NCBI GenBank assembly: GCA_034769895.1
Contig: CM068371.1
Location: 403,479,969 to 403,543,968 of the forward strand
Source: Magicicada septendecula
Taxonomy: Eukaryota > Arthropoda > Insecta > Hemiptera > Cicadidae
Length of the DNA stretch: 64,000 bases
Direction of reading: 5' to 3'
A program made the position numbers and the translations under genes. The first letter of the stretch is position 1. Each line of letters opens with the position of its first letter. The notes beneath the pieces were generated by a model that was not told where the DNA came from, did not search any database, and saw only the letters and a list, made by a program, of their open reading frames with translations. Positions 47,461-58,825 of the stretch are shown here, piece by piece.

Positions 47461-49198
47461 GTCAAACCCGAATTAAGAATCTTGGAGCTGCAGATTCGCA
47501 AGCGAAATCGGTTTAAAAGCTGAAGCCAAAGTCGTTACTGACGACGTACGTGCGCGATTCAGCTTGAAGGCAATATTGTTATGCCCACTTCGGGTTTAGA
47601 AATAAATATAAGCCGAAAAAATGCACATCTAACTGCAAATGCAGGTTACAGGAAAACTGTAATCATTAGACAAGTCAGGAATCATTGTATTAGATTCAGG
47701 ACCACGCGAAATCACAAAATACACCCATATCGTAATTTTGTTACGGTTAAAATAAAAACCAGTATGTCAATATTTCTATTGTTCGACTTAAACAGGCATA
47801 TGTCTTGTCCCCTGTAGAAAGAAGATGCCATATCACAGCTGGTGACTGTATCTCAACATCTCGAAACTGCTCCAGGCAACAGTAGAGCGGCATCAGAAGC
47901 ACCTAACCAAGGCTCTGAAGAACACGACATATACCATATACTTCCCTATTCGCCTTGTCGACATGATCTCAGCGTAAGCACGTCGCTAGGAGGATGTGGT
48001 ATAGAAAACGTATAATGTAAACATACGCCATACATACGTCAATTTATCTTTTAAATCGAAACTTATTATGTACTTTTTCATACGCTTGTTTGTATGTTTT
48101 TTCTTACTTTCTGTTAGTGAACATTTTTATTCAGAAGGCGCAGTAGTTAATAAATAAACAAACATAGTTCTAATGTTCTCCAGACGAGCGATTCTTTATG
48201 CCTATTCTGTGTACAGTTAATAAGCGTTATGTATTATAATAATTAGTACCATTTGAAGTTTTTGTAGGATATTAAATATTATAGTAACCCACAGACTGAC
48301 ATATATGAACAGTCGTGTACTTCATTTATGAAATAAAATTTCGTATATCACTTCTTTACTATTGCATTTTACTATTTACGTACTTGTCTGACAATAACAT
48401 TTTTAATCACTTACTGACATTTATAATGGGAACGCCAAGATATTTATATCGCAAAACTTATAGTTTATCTCGGCACCCCTGGCAGCCAAGGTAATCTGTT
48501 AACACCTTAAAATCTTATCCATGTTCTTGTTCGATTTTTACCTACTTTATAGTTGACAAAAAGACTTTACTTTAAAGACTGTACTGGTTCTTGGATTTTG
48601 TTATCCATGACGTGTCCGTTGTTGATTAACTAATTATAAATATGTCACTACTGACTAGTATCACTAATTTTTTATTGGTAAAAAATGTTAAATTTTTACT
48701 TTATAGCCTGAACCAGTTTTCGCTTATTACAAGCTTCATCAGGGGGCCCTAATAAACAACAACAATACTTTGCATCGTAGAAATTTATAGACTTACGCAA
48801 GCGTACGAATATTTAGCACTACCATATTCACGTATACACAAAAACAAAAAACATATGCATGTATAGCCTACACTTCAGGGCAAGTCGAAAATGCATAATA
48901 AATCAGTAATCATTCGCAACATGAACAAGGAAACGCGGCCAGTTTACTGTTGACGCCGCCGAGCGTAAGCTGAACACAACACACAAAGGTTAACAGCTTT
49001 ACATCACTCCTCGCTGCATAACTAACTACGCGATCTGTATACGCCCAAACAGTCTGGAGGTTACCAGATTGAAAGAAGAGAGATCAGAGACTACCATTAT
49101 TCTCTATCTCTTGGAGATGAAATATCTGTATTGTTTACATCTAATTGTATGAATTTAAAAGCAGGAAACGTGGGCGTGTATTCATTTTACGTTGGTTG
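47461..49198. other. Unassigned stretch left of the second hAT
   Basis: About 1.7 kb with no gene. The phrase TTATTACAAGCTTCATCAGG near 48723-48742 resembles a motif often found at the edges of insect and fish repeats, but I cannot assign it. Confidence 0.4.
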
Positions 49199-49206
49199 CT
49201 CTAGGC
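49199..49206. repeat. hAT target-site duplication, left copy
   Basis: CTCTAGGC, identical to 51685-51692. Confidence 0.88.
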
Positions 49207-51684
49207 CAGGGGTCGGCAAGTATTTTAGGTGGGGTCCGGATACTTTTGAAAATTTTTATCGAGGTCCAGAAAAAAACTCATTCCTTACTAATTTTTTATT
49301 TTAATTTTCACTCACAAAATAATATGAAATACAATAGATAGGTATATTTGTACTCAAAAATCAATGGGAGAAATTACATTTGCGGTCTTGAGCCAGTTTT
49401 TTAAAGTTAGGTTCACGCGGGGAGCAGCTTATGCGAAGAGTGTCTTCAAGGTGGGCGGCCGTTAATCTTGAGCGATATTGGTTCTTCAAAAAATTCATTT
49501 TTGAAAATGAAGTTTCACAAACATATGTGGAGCCAAACATAGTAGCCAGGTAAATGGCTAATTTTTTGCAATTTCCATATTTTTCTGGGACATGTTTACT
49601 CCAAAATTTTTCGGCGGATGCAGTTTTATACGTTTGCAAGGAAATGTCTTCCTGCAAGTCTATTATCTCCATTTGGAGTAAAGGCTTTGAAAGGCGGAAC
49701 AACTTCGCAGCCACATCAGTCCATTCTGCTGCTGGAGAAACTTCAAAAGGCGATTTTAAGAATCGCGACAACTTCTCTATCTCTGCGAAGTCTTGGAATC
49801 TTGCTGCAAATTCCTTCCTAAGATCTGACATAAAATTTGAAAATACTGCAATGTTTATTTCAGAATTATTTTTATATTCAAGAATTGTTGGAAAGTGAAT
49901 AAATTCTTGACTTGCAATGTCTTTTTCAAAGATATCTAGCTTGCGACGGAAAGAAGACACACTTTGTATCAGATCACATATTAATTTCCCATTTCCTTGT
50001 AGCTCGGTATTGAGCGCATTTAAATGTTTCAGAATGTCTTTCAGGAAAGCCACAGCTAGCATATTGCGTTCGTTTGCTAGGAACTCCAAATGCTTCCTTG
50101 CTTCTTGTGTATCCAAATTGTCTAAGAAGGAGGTTACTTCTTCTGTTATTTGCCAAAAACGTTCAATCACTTGACCTTTACTTAGCCAACGAACATTGTT
50201 GTATTGCAGTAAGTCAGAATGCGCCGAATCACACTCAGATAGAAACTATTTGAACTGTCTGTGCTGAAGAGTAGAATGAGACCTCATAAAATTAATCAAC
50301 TTGATCCATTACTTCTTTCAGAGTGGCACTAAGTTTTCCACAAAGGGCTGCCTGGTGAATTATGCACTGATAAGATAGTAGCCCAGCATTCTTAGCCTTG
50401 ATTCTCTTTACTAGTCCCTTTTCTTTGCCGATCATCGCTGGGGCCCCGTCAGTTGAAAGAGACACCATTTTATCATAACTAATGTTTGATTTTGCCATGA
50501 AGTCATCAAAAGTCTTGAATAAATCTTCTCCGCGAGTCTTGCCTTTAAACGGCAATATTGCTAGCAATTCTTCCCTAAATGCTTTACTTTCAATATCCAA
50601 AAATCGCACGAAAGTAGACATTTGTTCTTCATCAACAATGTCACATGATTCATCAAGTGCTATGGCGTAGCAAGGCGCCTTCTGCAGAAGTTCGAGCAAA
50701 CTACTTTTATTGTCAGCAGCCAAAATTTCGGTTCTTCTTGTATTGCTTCTTGCCGACAATGGAATACCTTGAATTGCGGCAACAACATCCTTTTTCTCTT
50801 CAAAAAGTGCCGCGGCCACTTCCAACAAACATTTTTTTACTATCTCAGAGTCTGAAAATGGCTTTTGGCGTTTATTAAGCGTCCAACACACACGCAACGC
50901 TGCTTCTGCAGATTTTTCTTGCTCGCTCATAGAGCGAACTAGTAAGGCCGTGCTTTTTTTGTAAGAAGCTAGATATGCCTGGAGTTTTTCTTGACGAGCT
51001 TCACTACCCAGAGGAAAATTTTTATGGAACTGCTGATGAGTTGTTTCGTAGTGTCGCTTTAAATTGGCACTTTAGAGCGACAGTTTCGTTGCATATGAGG
51101 CAAACTGGAACAGCTCCAGGCCTATCAGGCAGCGTAAAACAATATTGTTCAGTCCACTCAGTCAAAAACTTCCTATTTTCACTATCAACTTTACGCTTTT
51201 TAGGATCCATATCGATGGAAAAAAAACGTTATAAGCCTCGACAATAACAAAACAAATTAATAAAAGCTCCGTACGAGATCGCAACAACTACTGACGAAGT
51301 GACGATAAAATTTGTCTATTTTATTTAGATTCGTTATTTATAAAAATACCGCCGCCCAGCACAAAGCGCGTGCCGACGCACCGCAAAGGAGCCGCTTCCG
51401 TGTCAAAGGTCGCCACCGCCGAGTACACCCGCCCGAAGGATAAAATTGTTGCGCTACACAGCATAGCAACTATGTATTTAATCTACCTACTAACCATTAA
51501 AAACTCAAATAAGTCGCGCAATTACTTGTAAAATACAAAAAAAAATGATAAGGTTGGCGTTCAAACGTATTGTTATCTACAGAAAAATATTTTTTAAATA
51601 ATTTATCTGAGTAATTTATACTTTCAAAAAATTTTTGGCGGTCCAGTTTTTGACCTTCCGCGGTCCGCCAGTTGCCGACCGTGG
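49207..51684 (-). mobile_element. hAT transposon, nearly complete (2478 bp)
   Basis: Ends CAGGGGTCGGC and the imperfect inverse GCCGACCGTGG, flanked by perfect 8-bp duplications. The CAGnGGTCGGCAA-type end is shared with hAT elements related to Charlie/SPIN. One minus-strand transposase gene (51210-49361) fills most of it and has only about three inactivating changes. The gene ends about 150 bp from the left terminus. Confidence 0.92.
49361..51210 (-). pseudogene. hAT transposase (SCAND3/GTF2IRD2-like), lightly damaged
   Basis: About 610 codons. Start MDPKKRKVDSENRKFL, a basic segment followed by a Cys2-type zinc finger (VPVCLICNETVAL, then a disturbed H..H part near 51040). The RNase H-like core has catalytic D in YAIALDESCDIVDEEQ (near 50650) and D in SLSTDGAPAMIG (near 50450). 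The helical insertion domain follows, then C-terminal dimerisation with Glu in YVCETSFSKMNFLKNQYR (near 49500). All three catalytic acids are present. The damage is a frame change near 51040, another near 50292, and an in-frame stop near 50250 (HRQFK then stop). Resemblance is to transposase-derived SCAND3/ZBED/GTF2IRD2 proteins. Confidence 0.88.
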
Positions 51685-51692
51685 CTCTAGGC
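51685..51692. repeat. hAT target-site duplication, right copy
   Basis: CTCTAGGC, second copy. Confidence 0.88.
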
Positions 51693-52115
51693 TATATGGA
51701 TGTAGTCATCTTAACGTAATCCTTACGGAAACCTATAGGCTACGTCGATGTATATCAGTGGTTTCCAACTTACAAGTGGCTGAGTGCCACAATTAAACTC
51801 AGCTACATTAGCGATCAATTTTCCACAAGTAACGTAAAAATAAAAAAAGGAATGTTTTATAAGTAAAAAAGAGATAATTTGCACATTTAGCATATCGTAC
51901 TACACATTATTAACGGTACAATCTTTATTATGTCAGTATAAATAGTTGCTAATCTCACTACGTGAAGCAGAGAAGCTAATCTGTGAAGCGACTTCTGCTG
52001 TGATTCCTGATTAACAACTTTGTGGAGAACATGCATATGCTTCCACAAACGTATGTACTTCAAAACATCGAGATATCACTTTATGTCCTAAAATGTACTT
52101 TATGTAAATGTTTAT

Positions 52116-52145
52116 GTACGATTTTCGCAGATTTGAAAATCGTAC
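52116..52145. repeat. Perfect short inverted repeat (hairpin)
   Basis: GTACGATTTTC, loop GCAGATTT, then GAAAATCGTAC. No T-run or promoter context gives it a function. Confidence 0.9.
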
Positions 52146-52257
52146 TTTAGATATGCTTAAAGAGCAAGTACACATTCCATCGGAATAAATACAGTTAAAT
52201 CAGTGAAACGTTTTTCCATAGGTTTCTCCTGGAAGCCTATTCTCAGTTAAAATAATA

Positions 52258-52360
52258 TTGTTACGACAGTCTAATGATCGTCTTATGGTATAACGGAAAA
52301 CAAAATACAGACACCAACAAAGTCACTAAAAACCAACTTTAATTATCACAATTAACAGTT
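52258..52360 (+). repeat. Dispersed repeat, possible old LTR head (copy 2)
   Basis: Begins TTGTTACGACAG and shares ordered blocks with 38818-38925 (GGAAAAC, CAGACACCAA, AGTCACTAA, CCAACTT). Confidence 0.35.
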
Positions 52361-53135
52361 TGTAATCAACAAGTTATTCAACAAGATTATACTCGTACAA
52401 TAATTCAAGTTAATTTGTCCGCACCAATAATAATAACAACTAATATAGTCCCGCACAATAATCAGTTTTAACTATATTAAAATTTTTATAGGAGAGGGAT
52501 TGACGTTTGCAATGATGTCATTACCATGTTGCCACTTCGTAACCACATGTTTCTGTTGAATGTCACGCAAGTGTACGTTTCGCTCAAAACATACTTCGCG
52601 TAGACAAAACAAATCCAGTACGCGCAGACTAAATATGTATTCCCCTACTTAAAAACGAATATTTATTCAGTTGTAACTACAGACAATTAATTAATAAACA
52701 AATTATTTATTAATTAAAATTAATAAACAAAAAATTTGAATTCTTACGAGAATAATAAACTAGAACTTAATTAACTTCAGTGTTTTTTTTTTTAAATTAA
52801 CTTCAAATGTTCAGTATCTTTAATTTTTTGATTTAACGATAAATGTGACAATGTGCAGTCATCAACCTAGTGTATAAATATGTGTAAATAAAGTAAAAAT
52901 TAATCGCCTCTTCAGCTAAGGAAGTTGTGATAGCAGTTTTCACTGCCGACCACTACCTTAGGACAGAGTGGAGAAGGTAAAATTTCTCTTTTGAGAATTA
53001 CCAAATTGTACTTTTGATACAAAACTCCTCAGTGCCAAACTTCGCTTGTACTTTGTCTTTCGACTTTGAGTCGCGTACTTTGTTCAACATTTTTGAAGTA
53101 GTACCATCTTCAAATGCCAAATTTATCTATACGTT

Positions 53136-54783
53136 CTATAGCGATCAAAAATTTTCAAATTTATAATCGAGAAGTGCGTTTGCACACAGTCAAGTCACCA
53201 ACCCAAACCAGAGCAATAAATAAAGACAATTAAGAACACATCAACCCGACGCCAGCTACAAGACAATGAGAGAACGTTTGACTTAACGCAACAAAAGAAA
53301 TTGGGATCGACTTTGACAGACCAAACTCAACTCAAATTTACGACGTCACAACAAACCGAACAAAAGCAGAGTCCAGTGGCACGGGTACGCAGAAATTGTA
53401 ACGAGGGGACGCTATAGGGTTAAGTCAACGCGTGTGAACGTAAGAAAGACATACTCACTGACAAAGGATTTAGAAAGGTCTTACCAAGTACAGAGACAAT
53501 ACAGCAAATACTCTATGAATACAAGACGAGCATTTCGCACAGCATGAAAACAACGCCAGAGTGACAACCTATATTTACGACGAGAAATCGTGGAGGCAGC
53601 TCAGAACGACAGCAAGCAAGAAGTTATTAATTGGTAGAAAAAAAAAACGAAGGGTAGTTGAACAATGAACAGGACGCAACAGATTGTTAGAAAGGGAATA
53701 ACAGCGAACCTTGGTAAACACGTGAAACAAAGGTTTGACGGACAGGCGGGCAATTACTTTACATTCTTAGAAATAGTGCAATATCCTTCGCTGTGTATTT
53801 CAAGGAATGTTCGATAGCCAACCAGAGTTTAGCATCTTCCGAAGAAGCAAGTGGAGAGAACGGTTGTCATGGTGACAACTAGAGCAGCGAATCAGGGAGT
53901 CGAAAACCATAGATCTTCACAGTGGAAGGAAGTCTTGGACCTATCGAGAACGACCGTAGGCGTGGAAGACAGAAAATTGCATTATGGTAGAAGACGTTTA
54001 ATAAAAACTGTTTGCGGGGTACGCGAGGCTCTCAGTTCTCAGTTTTCAGTTTCAATCTTAGAGCTCAGTTCCCTAGTTTTAGTCTTACTCAGTATCTCGG
54101 TATCTTAGTTTTTCAGTCTCAATCACAGTCTTATAAAATTTTATGTTCAGTATTTCACTCAGTTCTACAGAAGTTTACTGCAGTAACGCGCAGTTTATTT
54201 ACTTAGTGCGAAGTTATATAAGTATCGTTAGATTTCGAGTTCAATACGACAAACTTTAAAAAGTACTATTCAATTATTCGACATCATGTAAACTAGAAAC
54301 ATTAACAAATGAAGTAACGTCTCGATATTAAAACTTTGTGCATCAACTTCGGATATTATGATTCATATCAGAACGTAATATGATTCAGACGTAACCATTC
54401 TAGTCGTGCGGACTCATGAAAAATAAGTGACTCAACATTCATAAACACTAGTGCATAACATTGTGCACATTTACTACCAAGCTAAATAAAACGTGAATAG
54501 TCACATGAAGCAGTTTTGTAATAGACATTCATTTGAACACAACCACTAATAATTGTTGCACTTACACAACACAGAACTCTATAAACTCTTATTATAGACG
54601 GATAAGACCAACGCCACACCACGCAAGCCGCGAGTGAATTCTCTTCGCGAGTTACACAGTGATAGTGAAACATCTAATCAACGGAACTACCACTCACATG
54701 GAATCACCAGTGAACAGGAAATTTCGCCGATGGAATTTTGGATATTCACGATATCAAGTTAAGTCCTCATGATATTAATACTA
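53136..54783 (+). repeat. 5' LTR region of the gypsy (left part, before Tigger)
   Basis: The first 1017 bp are paired with 62558-63573, sharing CTATAGCGAT at the start and TTATGTTCAGTA at the last common point. 54153-54783 has no second copy in the window. Because the PBS normally touches the LTR, the 5' LTR may really extend to about 57030 (about 2.2 kb without the Tigger). An internal TGTAACGAGGGGACGCTATAG at 53397 repeats the sequence at the 3' LTR boundary. Confidence 0.7.
54782..54783. repeat. TA target duplication of Tigger, left copy
   Basis: TA directly before CAGTGGAAC; its partner is at 56442-56443. Confidence 0.85.
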
Positions 54784-56441
54784 CAGTGGAACTTGGTTAT
54801 TACGGCCTCGGCTGTTACGTCAACTCGGGTGTAGCGTTATTTTGTCATAAGTCCGGTCAAACTGATATCTTTAACATTATAAAAATTCCCGGTTTTAACG
54901 TCACTAAATATTGTACTACTCTGTTATAGCGTCAAAAATTTCTCAGATATTTTACTCTAAATTTCATATAAACATACATGTGCGCGCGCTACGCCCATGG
55001 CTACAGACATACATTGTATGCAACCGATAAGCACTGTAACAGGACCGCCGGCGCCAGCGCCAGATGGAGAAAAAATTAAAAAAATTAGGAAATGCGAACA
55101 TGGTGATGTGGATGCATCATTATTGAAATGGTTCAAACAGTGTCGATGTTCAGATATTCCTGTGAGTGGACCAATTCTGAAAGAGAAAGCTACAGAATTC
55201 GGAAAATTGTTTGGTATTGATTTTACGTGTTCCAACGGATGGCGTTGGTGGGAAGCTCTCTAAATAAAGAGTTACAGTTTTTGTTTGTGCGAACATGACG
55301 GGAACCGAAAAAAGAAACTTTTAGTTATCGGGAAAAGTTTGCATCCTAGATGTTTTAAAAACATAAAAAAACTTCCTGTAAGTTACACTGCCAACAAAAA
55401 AGCGTGGATGACTTCTAGTATTTTTGAAGATGAACTAAGAAAGTGGGATAAAGAACTGTCATCGAAAAACAGAAAAATTCTACTTCTAGTTGACAACTGT
55501 GCAGCCCATCCAAAGTTAAATTTGACAAACATTAATCTGGTCTTCTTACCGGCCAACTGTACGAGTGTCCTGCAACCTATGGACCAAGGCGTCATTAGAA
55601 GCCTAAAGTGTCACTACCGCAAGCAACTTAAAAAAAAAATTATTTTCTGTATGGACACGGCGCAACCTGCCACAATTTCACTCTTAGATGCAATACAATT
55701 CCTAGACGACTCTTGGAAGAGTGTAACACAGAAGACGATAGCACAATGCTTTAGTAAAGCACAACTCGTACATGAAAATTTACCCGATGATGACGAAGAC
55801 GACGACTTGCCGCTCTCGGAGTGGATTAAGAAATTCGACGTAAATGAATTTGGAAATGAACTTAATTCCTATGCATCAGTGGATGACCAAGTAGAAACAT
55901 TCCAAGTTTTGAGTGACGCAGAAATTATCGCGGAAGTAAAAAACATAGAAGCAGAAGATAGTGTTGAAGAAGATGCTGAGCAAGAGGAGGATGCCGACAT
56001 CGTTTGCCCGACAGTACACGAAGCAATGAGAGCCGCCGAAACTCTTTCACGATTTTACTGCTTTAGAGAGACGTCTGACGAGACGTTCAATGGAGCGCAG
56101 CCTCTCCACAGCACAACAGAAAGAATTTATTTTTCAGAAAGGAGCGTTCAAAAGAAAATTACTGATTACTTTCGACGGTAAGCCTAAATGTAAGTTACAT
56201 GTACTTTCTTTTTGATCTTTTAAAATATTCTTTATGGTGTTTGTATAAATGAAATGCAGTTTGTAAACTTTAGAATAAATATCACGAATAATGTTAATAA
56301 TGCAAAGATCTTTTTTTTTATTTCTCCTTCCTTACTAGTGATTAAAAAGGGTCTTTTATAACGACTCTTTTATAACGTCACTCGGACATAACGTCATTAT
56401 TTTTTTGGTCCCTTCAATGACGTTATAACCAAGTTCCACTG
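54784..56441 (+). mobile_element. Tigger/pogo transposon, internal-deletion copy
   Basis: A 1658-bp element with terminal inverted repeats CAGTGGAACTTGGTTAT at the left and the exact inverse at the right, flanked by TA. It carries parts of a Tigger transposase on the plus strand. A middle section of about 75-80 residues is missing, so the copy is non-autonomous. It lies within the gypsy 5' LTR/leader region and so post-dates that element or came with it. Confidence 0.92.
54997..56181 (+). pseudogene. Tigger-like transposase, internally deleted
   Basis: The first part (54997-55263) holds the CENP-B-type HTH (DVDASLLKWFKQCR, VSGPILKEKATEFGKLFG, CSNGW) and stops. The second part (from about 55285) resumes in the DDE_1 domain at ...LLVIGKSLHPRCFKNIKKLP, with catalytic D in LLLVDNCAAHPKLN (near 55495) and D in VLQPMDQGVI (near 55590), 29 residues apart. 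The first catalytic D region (usual NADETGLF) and the segment around it are missing, as is the N-terminal psq HTH. The C-terminal tail is very acidic (DDDEDDDLP, EDAEQEEDAD) and ends KKITDYFRR, the usual Tigger end. Not active. Confidence 0.9.
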
Positions 56442-56443
56442 TA

Positions 56444-57033
56444 TTATAATACTGCTGCTCTGTCTCTTTTCCAAGAACCAACACCTTTGAGAAATTATAT
56501 AATCAATCGTAAAGATAATGTTAAAATATAAAACTACTCATCTTAGACACATAATGAACGCATTAGTTTAGAGTGAATAATATTTGATTGTCTATGTTTT
56601 GTGTATATTTATAGTGTTTTATGTTATGTTTTTCAGCTAGCAACGAAAACGGATTTATATTGTGACTTGTGTTTTTACATGTTTCTGAATGTATTTTCAG
56701 GTAATAAGTTACATTTGTGTTTCGGACGTTTATTTTAATAATGTATAATAAATAAGCATTTTGTTCGTTATGTATTTTATGCGTTCATTATTGTCACAAA
56801 CCTTAGTATCAAAACACACTAACGTCAATTAATTCATTTTAATAAATTTTCTTATATTGTTTTTTAATAAGGACAATTTTATAGAGTCTCATCAATTATG
56901 CTAATTGATAATGAATACATTCAATTATTAGAGTGATTGATACGTTTACACAATTAGATCAACTCGACACATTTTAGTCTAATTGAATAATTTACAATTT
57001 GCATAAATTAGCATAATTATCGTTGTAGATAAA
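56444..57033 (+). other. Gypsy LTR/leader sequence right of Tigger
   Basis: About 590 bp of AT-rich sequence between the Tigger and the PBS, without ORFs. Likely the distal 5' LTR, given the PBS that follows immediately. Confidence 0.5.
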
Positions 57034-57051
57034 TGGCGCCCAACGTGGGAC
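57034..57051 (+). promoter_or_regulatory. Primer-binding site, tRNA-Lys
   Basis: TGGCGCCCAACGTGGGAC matches 17 of 18 bases complementary to the 3' end of insect tRNA-Lys (CUU type, ending ...CCCACGTTGGGCGCCA). Minus-strand DNA synthesis starts here in gypsy elements. gag begins 79 bp downstream. Confidence 0.88.
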
Positions 57052-57129
57052 AAAAGAGCAGGCAGTAGGTAGAGTAAGTAGATTAACATATTAGAATAAG
57101 ATTCTTTAGTGTAAAGCTGGTTTGACTGG

Positions 57130-58825
57130 ATGCTCACGCGAAGCAAAGCAAAAATGGCTAGTAGTTCCGATAGCATGAACTTCGAGGTCAATAACCAACA
57201 AGGTGTGCCCGATACCGAAGATGAGAACTCGCCGGTCGAGTCAAATACGACTGAAGAGACGCAAAACGTCAGAGCGCGGGGACAGACGTCCCAACCACAA
57301 GAAGAGGTAACATTACATTCATTAATGGACTTCATGCGCAAGCAGAATGAAAAATTCGAAGAAACTAGAAGGGAAACTAATGACAATCTTAGAGTCATTA
57401 GTGAAAACAATCTTAGACTAATTAGTGAGAAGCTGGAGGAAGCCAGAACAGAACAGAATGAGAAATTTGACTAGCAGAATGAGAAACTGGAGGAAGCCAG
57501 AAGAGAACAGAGTGAGAAATTTGAGGAAGCCAGAAGAGAAACAAACGAAAACAACAAATTACTCAGCGAGAAGCTGGACAAACACAAGGAAGAAGTCACG
57601 CAACAGGTGGCCGAGCAGATCATGAAAATACGCGCAGAAATGCGTGAATACAAGAGTGCTTGGGACGAAAAATTAAGCGAAGTCCAGAAGAAACAGGATG
57701 AAGCCGTAAAAGAATTGAAAGATGACGCTAATAAGAAGTTTGAAGAAATGCTACCAGAGAAGCAGACCGCCAAGAATTGAAAAGCGTAGCCCAAAATATG
57801 CAAACAAATATTAAAAAGGTTAGTAACAAATTAGAAACGCATATTAAAGACAACTACAAGAAGCAGGAGGAATTGAAAGCCGAACTATATCAGACAATAA
57901 GACAACAACAAGAAGAGCAAGGAGATACAAACACCGCGATACAACAGAAAATCGAAGAAGTAAACGGCAGACAGAAAACAACGGAGTTGAAGCTGGACGA
58001 AAACGCAAGGGAGAAGACGACCCGTATAAACGAATTAAAGTGTCACCTGGAGCGACTACAAAGACTGAAGGTGAGTCTGGACCAATTAATAGGGTCAACG
58101 GACAGATACACGTCGAGCTCAAATACAACGGGACCGATAGATTCCCAATGGACTTCCTCAAGGAATTGTCGGAAATCCAAGAATTGTATTACTTTAATAA
58201 TGATATCAAATGGATAGGCAAGCATTTAGAAATGGATGCAGGAATATGGTGGCGCGTGATTCGGAATCAAATATCCACATTCGAAGAATTCAAAGAGGCG
58301 TTTACCTTGAAGTATTGGGGACAGGAGCGTCAGGATAGTATTCATGATAACCTCGAATACGGAAGGTATGAGTGGAACGGACCGATTACGGCCATACAGT
58401 ATATTGAAAGAATTTTATTGGAGAGCAGGCAATTGACACCCGCATTAACCGATCGTCAATTGATCAAAAAGATTTCTTGCCACTTTGGACGGGATTTGCA
58501 ACTTGCCGTGATCACACGTGGGATTACGACAATACCAAATTTCGAAGCGCTAATCACTGAGTACACGAACATTCAGCCGTGTAACGGAAATAACCGTAGG
58601 TTACACTACAGGCCTATTGACGAAGAGAGGGTAAATAGTCGAGGGAGAGAAAACTTTCACAATAAATGCGAAATGGACCAGAAACGGGTTTGGCATGAAC
58701 GACCACAAAGGAGCCGTTATGACAATAAGCAGTTTGTCGACACCGTAAATACTACGGAATTCACTAGCAGTGGTGTGGGTACAAGTGGTGCGAGAGGAGT
58801 ACGCTGTACCAATCATGAATATTGA
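57130..58825 (+). pseudogene. Gypsy gag region with repeated coiled coil
   Basis: Starts MLTRSKAKMASSSDSMNF. An N-terminal coiled coil follows, with tandemly repeated units of the form NEKxEEARREQ (DNA repeats at about 57340-57560). The capsid-like part comes later (FPMDFLKELSEIQELY, AGIWWRVIRNQISTFEEFK, FTLKYWGQERQD). An Arg-rich tail ends the region. No zinc knuckle. The product would be the particle shell protein. The region is broken. Confidence 0.82.

Larger units (their letters stand above)
51693..53135. other. Unassigned stretch with a hairpin and an LTR-like repeat
   Basis: About 1.4 kb. It holds a perfect 11-bp inverted repeat (52116-52126 / 52135-52145, 8-nt loop) and a dispersed repeat from 52258 related to 38818-38925. 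No gene. Confidence 0.45.

Noticed and set aside
53851-54108. Similar ORFs at 53851-54108 and 63203-63529
   Set aside because: They are the same LTR sequence in the two LTR copies. The shared reading frame is explained by recent duplication, not by a gene.
54738-54929. 63-codon ORF at the Tigger left end
   Set aside because: Runs across the inserted terminal inverted repeat and has no known relatives.
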